Positions 53,009 to 62,065 of a stretch of DNA of 64,000 bases are shown one piece after another (position 1 is the stretch's first letter; every line of letters starts with the position of its first letter). A program made the translations under genes and the position numbers. The stretch is from contig CAKTLJ010000002.1 of NCBI GenBank assembly GCA_934572535.1, positions 62,001 to 126,000 on the forward strand. Direction: 5' to 3'. The notes beneath the pieces were generated by a model. That model worked only from the letters and a program-made list of their open reading frames with translations. It was not told the DNA's origin and did not search any database. Source of the stretch: an uncultured Eubacteriales bacterium. Its GTDB lineage: Bacteria; Bacillota; Clostridia; Oscillospirales; Oscillospiraceae.

Positions 53009-53947
53009 TTATTTGTATTCGTAGCTTCCCCCGCCGATGAACTCCCGCAGGAGGGAGTCGGGGTGGACCAGGGCGGGGTCGATGTCGTGGAAGTGCTGGA
53101 AGGCCTCGCACAGGGCCAGCAGCTCTCTCCGCCGGACGTTTTCCTGGGGGACGGCCTCCATGAGGGGGGAGGCGTAGTATTTGATGACGGAGACCTCGTA
53201 GGGCAGGGAGGAGTCGAACATATAGTTGGCGCGGTTCTTGAAGGGAGAGATATAGAGCTTCTCGCCCCGGCGGACGTTGGCCCACATGTCCATGGTCTCG
53301 GCCACGCTGGTCCCCCGGAAGTTGTAGTCACGGACGGCCCGGCGGGCCAGCCGCATCCAGGTCCCCTTGAACTGGAGGTTCTCCCCGTCCAGCACGTCGG
53401 AGCGGGCGGAGATATAGATGCAGGCGGCCTGGGGGAAGCGGCCGGCGCAGGCGTCGTTGAGGGCGTGGATGCCCTCGAAGATGGCCACCTCGTTTTTCTT
53501 CAGGCGCAGGGGGGTGCCCAGGCTGTCGTTTCGCATCTGGCGGGCGAACTCGAACTTGGGGACCAGGATGGTCTCCCCCTTGGAGAGCAGGGAGAAGTGG
53601 GTGTTCAGCAGGTCCATGTCCATGCACCGGGGGGATTCAAAGTCCAGCATCCCGTCGTCGGTCCGGGGGGCCGTCCTGGGGTCCAGGGTCTTGAAGTAGT
53701 TGTCCATGGAGATGGTGTGGGAGAGAACGCCCCGCTTTTCCAGTTCCTCCTCGATCTTCATCGCGGTGGTGGTCTTTCCGGAGCCGGAGGGGCCGGAGAG
53801 CAGCACGATGGGGCTGCGCGTCAAGTTGTTGAGGATCACCTCGGCGGCCGCGCTGACCTTTTGGGTGTATTGGTCGTCGGACTCCTCCAGAAAGCCCTTC
53901 ACGTCCTGGTTGATGCGGCGGTTGATCTCCTGGAGCTGATAAGCCAT
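53009..53947 (-). CDS. Uridine-kinase-family nucleoside kinase
   Basis: 312 residues from ATG 53947, with GGAGG seven bases upstream; the upstream in-frame ATG has no such site. P-loop GPSGSGKTT (about 53-61), then the substrate region MDNYFKTLDPR (about 81-91) and the IFEGIHALND block (about 156-165), as in the PRK/Udk family. Many clostridial relatives carry an N-terminal TGS/ThrRS-like part and are about 550 residues; this one has only a helical N-terminus of 40 residues. The substrate (uridine, cytidine or other) is not settled. 36 bp after hemZ. Confidence 0.88.
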   Translation of the reverse strand: MAYQLQEINRRINQDVKGFLEESDDQYTQKVSAAAEVILNNLTRSPIVLLSGPSGSGKTTTAMKIEEELEKRGVLSHTISMDNYFKTLDPRTAPRTDDGMLDFESPRCMDMDLLNTHFSLLSKGETILVPKFEFARQMRNDSLGTPLRLKKNEVAIFEGIHALNDACAGRFPQAACIYISARSDVLDGENLQFKGTWMRLARRAVRDYNFRGTSVAETMDMWANVRRGEKLYISPFKNRANYMFDSSLPYEVSVIKYYASPLMEAVPQENVRRRELLALCEAFQHFHDIDPALVHPDSLLREFIGGGSYEYK

Positions 53948-53983
53948 GATAATGCCTCCTTTCGGGCAGGTCAAGGACATAGG

Positions 53984-55450
53984 TCACAGTTCAGGCAGAA
54001 AAAAGGTTTTTTTGTCCTGCATGACCCGGGAAATGTCGCGAATATACTCCTGGGGGTACTTGGGGTTGGCCTTTCGGCGGACGCAGCCGTCCCCGATGGT
54101 CTTGGTGACCCCACCGGCGCCCAGGGAAAGAACGGTGTGCAGCTCCTCCATCATGCAGATATTATACGCACTCTCGCAGCCCGGCTTGCACCAGCCTACG
54201 TTTTCAAAGGAGCCGGACATGAATTTCTGCCGGTAAAGATAATAGGGCAGGTACCCGGCCGCGCGCAGGGAGTCCCAGGCGAAGGCCAGCATCCGGGCCA
54301 CCGCCTCCCCCGAGGGGAGCGGGGCGTCCTCCTGCCGGAGTCTGGCCCCCCGTTTCAGGGCCAGGGTGTGGACGGTGATGTTTTCCGGGTCCATGGCGAT
54401 GACCTGGCCGAGGGTCTCCGCGAAGCCGGAGACCGTGTCGGCGGGCAGACCGGCGATGAGGTCCATGTTGACGGCCCCCACCTTGGTCTCCCGGGCCAGG
54501 TCGTAGGCCCGGCGGATGTCCTGCGCCCGGTGGCCGCGGCCAATGGCCGCCAGCACCGCGTCGGACATGGTCTGGGGATTGACCGAGATGCGGTTGCCGC
54601 CGCCGTCCCGGATGGCTTCGAGCTTTTCCCGGGTGATGGTGTCCGGCCGCCCGGCCTCCACGGTGAACTCCGTGCCGGGCGCCAGGGCAAAGGCCCGGTG
54701 GATGGCCTCCAGCAGGCGGCGCAGCTGGTCCGCCTCCAGGGTGGTGGGGGTGCCGCCGCCGATGTAGACGGTGCGGACGGTCTTCCCTGCCGCCCGGGCG
54801 GCGGCCCCGGCGGCGTCGATCTCCCGGAGCAGGCAGTCGAGGTAGTCGGGGATGCGCTGGTTGGCCGAGCCGGAGGAGGAGATGAAGGAGCAGTAGGCGC
54901 AGCGGGTGGGACAGAAGGGGATGCCCGCGTAGAGAGAGATCTCCCCCGGCTGCAAGGTGCGCTTGAGGGCATAGCTGGCCTGGGCGCAGTCCATGGCCAG
55001 CCGCCGCCGCGCGGGAGAGACCCGGTAGCGGTCCCGGAGCATGGCCTCCGCCTGCGCCGGGGTGGCCCCCTCCTCCATGGCCTTGGTGGGGAGCTTCACC
55101 GGGCGGACCCCCGAGAGCATCCCCCAGGGCGGCTCCTGCCCCAGGCAGTCGATGGCGGCCAGGTAAAAGGCCCGCTGCAAGGTCCTGCGGGTCAGGCGGG
55201 TGGCCACCACGGGGTCGTCCGCGGGCAGCGCCGCCGTCTGGACCCGGCACCGGCGGGAGAAGGTCCGGCCCTCCCGCCGCAGAAGGGCCGAGGCGGTGGA
55301 CCAGACGGGGCCGCGGGAGAAGGACAGCTCCAGCTCGTTGTCCCCGCCGGGCGGCGTCTCCGGGTAGAGGGGCCGCTCCTGGGGGAAGAGGGTGAGCAGG
55401 GTCTGCTCCACGGCGTATTTTTCGGTGTGGCCGGAGAAAAAGAGCTTCAT
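53984..55450 (-). CDS. hemZ: Radical-SAM coproporphyrinogen dehydrogenase HemZ
   Basis: 488 residues. The N-terminal domain (about 1-160) is specific to HemZ. The radical-SAM cluster motif is GIPFCPTRCAYCSF (CxxxCxxC, about 172-185), followed by the SAM-binding YIGGGTPTTL (about 230-239) and the HemN-like NMDLIAGLPADT block. The C-terminus contains MSGSFENVGWCKPGCESAYN with two cysteines. HemZ is widespread in anaerobic Clostridia that lack other haem genes, and its real role there is uncertain. Its start overlaps the MBL gene stop (ATGA). Confidence 0.92.
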   Translation of the reverse strand: MKLFFSGHTEKYAVEQTLLTLFPQERPLYPETPPGGDNELELSFSRGPVWSTASALLRREGRTFSRRCRVQTAALPADDPVVATRLTRRTLQRAFYLAAIDCLGQEPPWGMLSGVRPVKLPTKAMEEGATPAQAEAMLRDRYRVSPARRRLAMDCAQASYALKRTLQPGEISLYAGIPFCPTRCAYCSFISSSGSANQRIPDYLDCLLREIDAAGAAARAAGKTVRTVYIGGGTPTTLEADQLRRLLEAIHRAFALAPGTEFTVEAGRPDTITREKLEAIRDGGGNRISVNPQTMSDAVLAAIGRGHRAQDIRRAYDLARETKVGAVNMDLIAGLPADTVSGFAETLGQVIAMDPENITVHTLALKRGARLRQEDAPLPSGEAVARMLAFAWDSLRAAGYLPYYLYRQKFMSGSFENVGWCKPGCESAYNICMMEELHTVLSLGAGGVTKTIGDGCVRRKANPKYPQEYIRDISRVMQDKKTFFLPEL

Positions 55451-56064
55451 CGCAGGGCTTGCAGGACGAAGGGGTTGCTGGCCCGCTCCGCGTCCAGAGA
55501 GGTCAGCCGCTCATGGCCGGGGCAGACCCGCAGGTTGCCCTCCAGCCCGGCCAGACGCTTGAGGGAGGCGAGGATCTGGCCGACGGAGCCGCCGATGAAG
55601 TCGGTGCGGCCGCAGGAGCCGGCGAAGAGGGTGTCCCCGGCGAAGAGGATGTCCCCCACCAGGAAGCACAGGGAGCCGGGAGAGTGGCCGGGGGTGTGAA
55701 GGACCTGGATGGGGTGGCCGGAGAAGTCGATGACGTCCCCCTCCCCCACGGTCTTGATGTTGGGCACGGGGGCCAGGAGCATATACTGGTCGCCCCTGCC
55801 GTCCCAGTTGACCTCCCGCTTGTGGACATAGACGGGAACGTCGGGCCACTTGGCCAGCAGGCCGGGCAGGCCCAGCACGTGGTCAAAGTGGCCGTGGGTG
55901 ATGAGGACCATGGAGAGGGAAAGCCCGGCCTTGCGGATCTCCCGGTCGATGCCGTCGGCGTTGTCGCCGGGGTCCACGACGGCGCAGAGCTTGGCGTCGG
56001 GGTCCTCCAGCAGGTAGCAGTTGGTGCCGATCTGGCCCACCTGCATTCGTTTGATCTGTAACAT
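55447..56064 (-). CDS. MBL-fold metallo-hydrolase (glyoxalase II-like, YqgX type)
   Basis: 205 residues from ATG 56064; the GTG three codons earlier is part of the GAGGTGA ribosome site. The metal motif is THGHFDHVLG (HxHxDH, about 80-89), with further ligands in LHTPGHSPGS (about 132-141) and DTLFAGSCGRTDF (about 152-164) and CPGHERLTS near the end. Cytosolic. Relatives are generic thioester hydrolases; glyoxalase II activity is possible but unproven. Coupled to hemZ by a four-base overlap. Confidence 0.92.
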   Translation of the reverse strand: MLQIKRMQVGQIGTNCYLLEDPDAKLCAVVDPGDNADGIDREIRKAGLSLSMVLITHGHFDHVLGLPGLLAKWPDVPVYVHKREVNWDGRGDQYMLLAPVPNIKTVGEGDVIDFSGHPIQVLHTPGHSPGSLCFLVGDILFAGDTLFAGSCGRTDFIGGSVGQILASLKRLAGLEGNLRVCPGHERLTSLDAERASNPFVLQALR

Positions 56065-56116
56065 AGAAATCACCTCGAATGGGAAAGGATGGGAGTGTCT
56101 CTGTGCGGGGATGCGG

Positions 56117-56560
56117 TCACATGGCGTCCGTATCCATCCAGATGGTCACGGGGCCGTCGTTGACCGAGGAGACGGCCATGTCCGCGCCGAAGTCGCCGTG
56201 CTCCACCCGGAAGCCCCGCTGGCGGCAGAGCGCCAGGAAGTGCTCATACAGAGGGATGGCCACATCGGGCTTGGCGGCCTTGGTGAAGCCGGGGCGGCGG
56301 CTCTTGATGTCGGCGTAGAGGGTGAACTGGGAGACCACGAGCAGGGAGCCGCCCACGGCCTCCAGGTTCAGGTTCATTTTGCCCGCCTCGTCGGAAAAGA
56401 CCCGCAGGCCGCAGATCTTGTCCGCCAGCTTTTCTGCCTGGGCCTCGGTGTCCTCCGGGGCGATGCCCAAAAGGACCAGAAAGCCCTGTCCGATCTGCCC
56501 CACGGTCTCTCCGTCGATGGTGACGGCGGCCTGGGACACTCTTGTTACCACTGCACGCAT
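56117..56560 (-). CDS. dtd: D-aminoacyl-tRNA deacylase
   Basis: 147 residues. Removes D-amino acids (and Gly from tRNA-Ala) from charged tRNA. Family signatures: [20 protein letters not shown] at the start, the SQFTLYAD catalytic segment (about 78-85) and the cross-subunit [12 protein letters not shown] (about 133-144). Length is standard. In many Firmicutes relA precedes dtd; here an own promoter is upstream. It is the first gene of dtd-MBL-hemZ-kinase-mrp. Confidence 0.96.
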   Translation of the reverse strand: MRAVVTRVSQAAVTIDGETVGQIGQGFLVLLGIAPEDTEAQAEKLADKICGLRVFSDEAGKMNLNLEAVGGSLLVVSQFTLYADIKSRRPGFTKAAKPDVAIPLYEHFLALCRQRGFRVEHGDFGADMAVSSVNDGPVTIWMDTDAM

Positions 56561-56613
56561 GGCACATCCTCCTGTGAATCGTTGTCATTAAATAAGGGTA
56601 TCCAGCGTCGTTC

Positions 56614-56643
56614 AGTATAGCACGGGGAGAGAGGAAAGGTCAA
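56614..56643 (-). promoter_or_regulatory. dtd operon promoter
   Basis: Minus strand TTGACC (56643-56638), 18-bp spacer, TATACT (56619-56614); leader about 45 nt. Confidence 0.7.
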
Positions 56644-56727
56644 TGCCGTTCTGGGGGAGAAAGTGGAGAGAGCGGGGAACTTTTTGGCCCAGAGCGCCGT
56701 CTAAGGAAAAAAAGGAGGGATCTTCCG

Positions 56728-57471
56728 ATGAAAAAATGGATATGTATTCTGCTCGCCTGCCTGCTTCTGAGCCTGCTGACCGCCTGCGGCCAGGGGCAGA
56801 CCGACCCGGCCGCGGGGACGGACAAACTGCCGGAGGGGGCCGTGACCCTCACCTGCCGGGTCGTCCGGGAGGACGACGGCGCGCTGCTTCTGGCCCAGCT
56901 CGACGGCGGCGCGGCGGATGTGTACACCGCCTCGTTCCGGGGCGCTGCGGTGGAGGAGGGCGACCTGGTGGACGTGACCTTCTCCGGGGACATCCTGGAG
57001 AGCTACCCCGCCCAGCTGGGGCAGCTGCTTCGGCTCACCGTCCGCCCGGAGGGCTTCGACGACCTGTGCGAGTGCTATCTGGAGGTCCTGGACGACCTGC
57101 TGGAGGAGGACGAAGGCCTGCGCCACGGCGTCATCCAGCTGGGCCTGGACCTCTCCCAGACCCGCCTGACCCCCGCCGAGCGGAGCGCCGTGGCCGTGGC
57201 CCTGGGGGGCGAGACGGACCTGCCCGTGGTGGAGGGCACCTGGCGGGAGCTGGCCGACCAGGGCTATATCGACGAGGAGGCGCTCTGCTGGGAGGACGGG
57301 CTGTTCCTGTCCATCAAGGAAACGGAGACGACGGCGGAGAATGCCGTTGCCTTCGACGCGCAGGCCTGGCGCAGCGGCCTGGGGGCCATCTTCTTCTGCG
57401 ACTGCACCGCCACCCGGTCGGCCAACGGCCACTGGTCGGACTACCGGGTGGGGGCCTTCGCGGTGTCCTGA
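56728..57471 (+). CDS. Lipoprotein of unknown function
   Basis: 247 residues. Signal peptide with lipobox LLTAC (Cys20), so anchored on the outer face of the membrane. Residues 38-110 look like a small beta-barrel/OB-type domain (TLTCRVVREDDGALLLAQL, VEEGDLVDVTFSGDI). After 120 a second domain contains LTPAERSAVAVALGG and a C-terminal IFFCDCTATRSANGHWSDYR. This end resembles a family of short secreted proteins in gut Clostridia that I cannot name. AAAAGGAGGGA precedes the ATG. Alone in its transcript; a palindrome-rich spacer follows. Confidence 0.75.
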   Translation: MKKWICILLACLLLSLLTACGQGQTDPAAGTDKLPEGAVTLTCRVVREDDGALLLAQLDGGAADVYTASFRGAAVEEGDLVDVTFSGDILESYPAQLGQLLRLTVRPEGFDDLCECYLEVLDDLLEEDEGLRHGVIQLGLDLSQTRLTPAERSAVAVALGGETDLPVVEGTWRELADQGYIDEEALCWEDGLFLSIKETETTAENAVAFDAQAWRSGLGAIFFCDCTATRSANGHWSDYRVGAFAVS

Positions 57472-57473
57472 CG

Positions 57474-57502
57474 CGCCCCCTGCGCGCAAGGGCGCAGGGG
57501 CG
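57474..57502 (+). terminator. GC hairpin after the lipoprotein gene
   Basis: CGCCCCCTGCGC/GCGCAGGGGCG with one bulged C, three bases after the stop. There is no U-run, so termination strength is uncertain. A similar CGCGCCCTGCGCGCAA string follows the kinase stop near 31710. Confidence 0.45.
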
Positions 57503-57561
57503 GAGGCCGTCCGCCCCTGCATGGGAAAACCTGTTCACATCTTCACAAATCCGACCGCCCG

Positions 57562-57765
57562 AGGGGACAGGCAGCGCCTGTCCCCTTCCGCTTGTCGAAA
57601 AAGGCAGCGCCTTTTCCGACAGAGGGGGATAGCAGGCCGCCGCGCGCAGGTCCTGTGCGCCTCTGGCGCCCACGCCCCACACTTGCGGCCTGAGAAGTAT
57701 GTTCTCCGACGTACACGCCGCCGGAGAACAGGATCGTACCGTTTTCGCGGCCTGCGGGCCGCGAA
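57562..57765. repeat. Cluster of short palindromes in the lipoprotein-miaB spacer
   Basis: Perfect or near-perfect hairpins: AGGGGACAGGC-AGC-GCCTGTCCCCT (57562-57586), a 12-bp stem around GGC-AGC-GCC with one mismatch (57594-57620), GTTCTCCG/CGGAGAAC (57701-57729) and TTCGCGGCC-TGCG-GGCCGCGAA (57744-57765). The first two share the same core GGCAGCGCC. No ORF with a ribosome site occupies the 416-bp spacer. No direct repeat unit or spacer regularity, so not CRISPR. Confidence 0.6.
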
Positions 57766-57804
57766 CTCTGCGAGGCCTCTTAGAGAGTCTCCGAGGGGAC
57801 TGTC

Positions 57805-57833
57805 TTGAAAAAAGCGTCAAATCATGCTATACT
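57805..57833 (+). promoter_or_regulatory. miaB promoter
   Basis: TTGAAA (57805-57810), 17-bp spacer, TATACT (57828-57833); about 55 bp before the TTG start. Probably drives miaB-mutS. Confidence 0.75.
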
Positions 57834-57887
57834 GTATTTTGTATTATTATCTGCATTTCGCAAATCCAAAACCCGGAGGGACCGACC

Positions 57888-59291
57888 TTGAAAGAGACCC
57901 TGACCATCGCCCCGGCGGAGATCGACCGCCAGCTTTCGCTCTGCGACCAGATCCGCGCCCTGCTGGACGGCCGCCCCGGCCAGAAGAAGGCCTTTGTGGA
58001 CACCTACGGCTGCCAGCAGAACGAGGCCGATTCCGAGCGCCTGCGGGGCTATCTGGCCCGGATGGGCTATGCCTTTTCCGACACCGAGGAGGGGGCCGAC
58101 CTGGTCCTGCTGAACACCTGCGCCATCCGGGAGCACGCCGAGCAGCGGGTCTTCGGCAACGTGGGCGCCTTGAGCCACACCAAGCGCCGCCACCCGGCCC
58201 AGGTCATCTGCGTCTGCGGCTGCATGGCCCGGCAGGACCACGTGGCCAAGCGGCTGAAGCAGTCCTTCCCCTATGTGGACCTGGTCTTCGGCCCCCAGCT
58301 GCTGTGGCAGTTCCCCGAGCTGCTCCTGCGGAAGCTGGAGCAGGGCAAGCGGGTCTTCGAGACGGAGGACGTCCCCGGTTCCGTGGCCGAGGGCATCCCG
58401 GTGGTCCGGCAGAACCAGATCAAGGCCTGGGTCTCCATCATGTACGGCTGCAACAACTTCTGCACCTACTGCATCGTCCCCTACGTCCGGGGGCGGGAGC
58501 GCAGCCGCAGGCCCGAGGACATCCTGGCGGAGGTCCGGGAGCTGGCCCGGGCCGGATACAAGGACATCACCCTCCTGGGCCAGAACGTGAACTCCTACGG
58601 CAAGGATCTGGGCCTGGGGGTGGACTTCGCCTGGCTCCTGGAGCAGGTGAACGAGATCCCCGGGGACTTCGTGATCCGATTCATGACGAGCCACCCCAAG
58701 GACGCCTCCGAGCGGCTCTTTGACGCGATGGCCCGCTGCGAAAAGGTGGCCCCCTGCCTGCATCTCCCCTTCCAGTCCGGCAGCAGCCGGGTGCTGAAGG
58801 CCATGAACCGGCGCTACACCCGGGAGAGCTACCTGGAGCTGGTCCGCCAGCTGCGCGCCCGCATCCCCGACGTGGTCCTCACCTCCGACGTGATCGTGGG
58901 ATTTCCCGGGGAAACCCAGGCGGAGTTCGAGGAGACGCTGCGCCTGATCGAGGAGGTCCGCTACGACGCGCTGTTTACCTTCGTCTTCTCGCCCCGGCGG
59001 GGCACGCCCGCCGAACGGCTGGACGACCCCATGCCCAAGGCGCAGAAGAGCGCCAACTTCCAGACGCTGCTCCAGCGGCAGAACGAGATCTCCGGGGAAA
59101 AGCACCGGGCCTACGTGGGCAAGACCTACCGCTGCCTGGTGGACGGCGTGGGAGCCGACGGACGGCTCTCCGCCCGGACGACCGGCGGCCGCCTGATCCA
59201 CCTGGAGGGGGACGAAGTCCTCATCGGGACCTGGCAGCAGGCCCGCATCACCGGCTCCTCCACCTGGGCGCTGTTTGGAGAGGTCGTGTGA
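57888..59291 (+). CDS. miaB: tRNA-2-methylthio-N6-dimethylallyladenosine synthase MiaB
   Basis: 467 residues from TTG 57888, with CGGAGGG seven bases upstream; the longer open frame to 57699 crosses the promoter. Methylthiolates i6A37 in tRNAs. The N-terminal cluster cysteines are in TYGCQQNEAD (about 38-47), NTCAIREHAE (about 74-83) and CVCGCMARQ (about 107-115); the radical-SAM motif is YGCNNFCTYCIVPYVRGRE (about 185-203). A TRAM domain ends the protein (about 400-460). miaB-mutS-mutL is a conserved Firmicute order. Confidence 0.96.
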   Translation: MKETLTIAPAEIDRQLSLCDQIRALLDGRPGQKKAFVDTYGCQQNEADSERLRGYLARMGYAFSDTEEGADLVLLNTCAIREHAEQRVFGNVGALSHTKRRHPAQVICVCGCMARQDHVAKRLKQSFPYVDLVFGPQLLWQFPELLLRKLEQGKRVFETEDVPGSVAEGIPVVRQNQIKAWVSIMYGCNNFCTYCIVPYVRGRERSRRPEDILAEVRELARAGYKDITLLGQNVNSYGKDLGLGVDFAWLLEQVNEIPGDFVIRFMTSHPKDASERLFDAMARCEKVAPCLHLPFQSGSSRVLKAMNRRYTRESYLELVRQLRARIPDVVLTSDVIVGFPGETQAEFEETLRLIEEVRYDALFTFVFSPRRGTPAERLDDPMPKAQKSANFQTLLQRQNEISGEKHRAYVGKTYRCLVDGVGADGRLSARTTGGRLIHLEGDEVLIGTWQQARITGSSTWALFGEVV

Positions 59292-59361
59292 GCCGGAACC
59301 GCTTTGCCTTCCCACGCCGGGGAACGGGCGCACATTCACTTTAGAAAACGAGGATACGTCC

Positions 59362-61950
59362 ATGGCTGAACTCACCCCCATGAAAAAGCAATACATCGAC
59401 ATCAAGGCGCAGAACCCGGACTGCCTGCTCTTTTTCCGCCTGGGGGACTTTTACGAGATGTTCGACGAGGACGCCAGGGTGGCCGCCGAGGAGCTGAACC
59501 TCACCCTCACCACCCGGGACCGGAACAAGCCCCCGGCGCAGCGCACCCCCATGTGCGGGGTCCCCTACCACTCCGCCGAGGCCTACATCGCCCGCCTCAT
59601 CGCCAAGGGCTACAAGGTCGCCATCTGCGAGCAGACCGAGGACCCCGCCAAGGCCAAGGGGCTGGTGGACCGGGAGGTCATCCGGGTGGTCACGCCCGGC
59701 ACCCTCATCGAGGAGAACCTGCTCGACGAGGGAAGAAACAACTTCCTGGCCGCCCTCTGGGCGGGCAGCGAAGGGGCGGGCCTCTGCTTGGGGGACATCT
59801 CCACCGGCGAGGTCTTCCTCACGGGCTTCTCCGCCGACGCCTGGCAGGACCTGGCGCGCAACGAGCTTGCCCGCTTCGGCCCCAGCGAGGTCATCCTCTC
59901 CCCCGGCGCCTGCGACCCGGCGCTGATGGAATTTCTCCTCGACAAGGTGGGCTGCCGGGTGGAGCAGGCCCCCGAGGGCCGCTTCCACCTGGACAAGGCC
60001 CAGGAGGTGGCCCGGCGGCAGTTCGCCTCCGGCCTGGACCAGCTTCCCGAGAATGCCTTCCCGGCCATCCGGGCGGCGGGGGGACTGATGGACTACCTCT
60101 ACGAGACCCAGAAGACCGACCTGTCCTACATGAACGCCCTCCGGTACTACGAGACGGGGCGGTTCATGTCCCTGGACCTCTCCGCGCGGCGGAACCTGGA
60201 GCTGACCGAGACCCTGCGGGGCAAGGAGAAGAAGGGCTCCCTCCTCTGGGTCCTGGACCGGACCCGGACCGCCATGGGCCGCCGCCTGCTGGTGAGCTGG
60301 CTGGAGCGCCCCCTGCTGGACCCGGTGGCCATCTCCCGCCGCCTCGACGCGGTGGGCTGGCTGGTGGACAACCCCGTGGAGCGGGGCGAGCTGACCCAGA
60401 TCCTCCGGGAAGTCACCGACCTGGAGCGCCTCATCTCCCGCATCGTCTACGGCACCGCCGGGGGCCGGGACCTGGTGTCCCTCTCCGCCGGGCTGAGCAA
60501 GCTCCCCTTCCTGCAAAACCTGCTGCCGGAGAAGTCGCCCGGCCTGCTGGCCAAGCTCCGCCGGGAGCTGACCGGCCTGCCCGCGCTCTGCGACCTCATC
60601 GACCGGGGCCTTGTGGACGAGCCGCCCTTCTCCGTGCGCGAGGGCGGCCTCATCCGCCCGGGCTACAGCCAGGATGTGGACCGGCTCCGGGACATCCTGA
60701 CGGACACCAAGGGCGTGATCGCCCAGATGGAGGCCCGGGAGAAGGAAAAGACCGGCATCAAGTCCCTGAAGGTGGGCTTTAACAAGGTCTTCGGCTACTA
60801 CATCGAGGTCTCGAAGTCCTACTATGAGCTGGTCCCCGCGGACTACATCCGCAAGCAGACCCTGGTCAACTGCGAGCGCTACATCACCCAGGAGCTGAAG
60901 GAGATGGAGCACACCATCCTCTCCGCCCAGGAGCGGATCGTGGCGCTGGAATACGAGCTCTTCCGCGAGCTCCGGGACCGGACGGCGGCGCTCGCGCCCC
61001 AGATCCAGGAGATCGCCGGGGCGGTGGCCCGGGCCGACGTGCTGACCTCCTTCGCCGTGGTGGCCGCCGAGAACGACTACTGTATGCCCCGGGTGGACCT
61101 GTCGGACCGGCTGGAGATCACGGAGGGCCGCCATCCCGTGGTGGAGCGGATGCGCGCGGACGCCTTCTTCGTCCCCAACGACACCCACATGGACGGCCGG
61201 GACAACCTGGCCGCCATCATCACCGGTCCCAACATGGCCGGAAAGTCCACCTACATGCGTCAGGTGGCCCTCGTCGTCCTCATGGCCCAGATGGGCTCCT
61301 TTGTCCCCGCCCGGTCGGCCCACATCGGCATCGTGGACCGCATCTTCACCCGGATCGGGGCCTCCGACGACCTGGCCGGGGGCCAGTCCACCTTCATGGT
61401 GGAGATGACCGAGGTGGCCGAGCTGCTCAAGCACGCCACCCCCCGCAGCCTCCTGATCCTGGACGAGATCGGACGGGGGACCTCCACCTACGACGGCATG
61501 GCCATCGCCCGGGCCGTCCTGGAGTGGTGCGCCGACCCCAAGCGGCTGGGGGCCAAGACCCTCTTCGCCACCCACTACCACGAGCTCACCGTCCTGGAGG
61601 GCCAGCTGGCGGGGGTGAAGAACTTCAACATCGCCGCCCGCAAGAAGAAGGACGAGATCATCTTCCTGCGAAAGATCGTCCCCGGCGGGGCCGACCAGAG
61701 CTACGGCATCGAGGTGGCCAACCTGGCGGGCGTCCCCCCCAAGGTCATCCGCCGGGCCAGAGAGATCCTGCGGGAGCTGGAGACCGCCCAGCCCCTCCCG
61801 TCCGGCCCAGCCGCCCGGGAGGAGGACCAGGTCTCCCTGACCGCCCTGGGGGAGGAGGAGGTCCTGCGCACCCTGCGCGCCACCCCGGTGGAGACCCTGA
61901 CGCCCCTCCAGGCCCTGAACCTCCTGCACGAATGGAAGGAAAAACTTTAG
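59362..61950 (+). CDS. mutS: DNA mismatch repair protein MutS
   Basis: 862 residues from ATG 59362, with GAGG upstream; an in-frame extension to 59275 overlaps miaB and is not needed. The mismatch-wedge motif is FFRLGDFYEMF (FxE, about residues 24-34). ATPase: Walker A TGPNMAGKSTYMRQ (about 619-632), Walker B LLILDEIGRGTSTYDG (about 696-711) and THYHEL. It recognises mispairs, recruits MutL and contacts the DnaN clamp. The C-terminus is ordinary. It follows miaB by 70 bp. Confidence 0.98.
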   Translation: MAELTPMKKQYIDIKAQNPDCLLFFRLGDFYEMFDEDARVAAEELNLTLTTRDRNKPPAQRTPMCGVPYHSAEAYIARLIAKGYKVAICEQTEDPAKAKGLVDREVIRVVTPGTLIEENLLDEGRNNFLAALWAGSEGAGLCLGDISTGEVFLTGFSADAWQDLARNELARFGPSEVILSPGACDPALMEFLLDKVGCRVEQAPEGRFHLDKAQEVARRQFASGLDQLPENAFPAIRAAGGLMDYLYETQKTDLSYMNALRYYETGRFMSLDLSARRNLELTETLRGKEKKGSLLWVLDRTRTAMGRRLLVSWLERPLLDPVAISRRLDAVGWLVDNPVERGELTQILREVTDLERLISRIVYGTAGGRDLVSLSAGLSKLPFLQNLLPEKSPGLLAKLRRELTGLPALCDLIDRGLVDEPPFSVREGGLIRPGYSQDVDRLRDILTDTKGVIAQMEAREKEKTGIKSLKVGFNKVFGYYIEVSKSYYELVPADYIRKQTLVNCERYITQELKEMEHTILSAQERIVALEYELFRELRDRTAALAPQIQEIAGAVARADVLTSFAVVAAENDYCMPRVDLSDRLEITEGRHPVVERMRADAFFVPNDTHMDGRDNLAAIITGPNMAGKSTYMRQVALVVLMAQMGSFVPARSAHIGIVDRIFTRIGASDDLAGGQSTFMVEMTEVAELLKHATPRSLLILDEIGRGTSTYDGMAIARAVLEWCADPKRLGAKTLFATHYHELTVLEGQLAGVKNFNIAARKKKDEIIFLRKIVPGGADQSYGIEVANLAGVPPKVIRRAREILRELETAQPLPSGPAAREEDQVSLTALGEEEVLRTLRATPVETLTPLQALNLLHEWKEKL

Positions 61951-62065
61951 GGTTTGCTTACAATTTGTCCATATTTTTGCGATAACATGATACCATATCC
62001 CGTGTTTTTTGCGCGGCCCCGCGCCGGGCAAAGCACACAGTAACGTCTGAAAGAAGGTGTGTCCC

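Noticed and set aside
57562..57765. CRISPR array
   Set aside because: No equal-length direct repeats with regular spacers, and no cas genes; only independent palindromes.
61951..62065. Separate mutL promoter (TTGTCC, 17 bp, TGATAC)
   Set aside because: The -10 is poor (second base wrong) and co-transcription with mutS is equally likely; evidence too weak to list.
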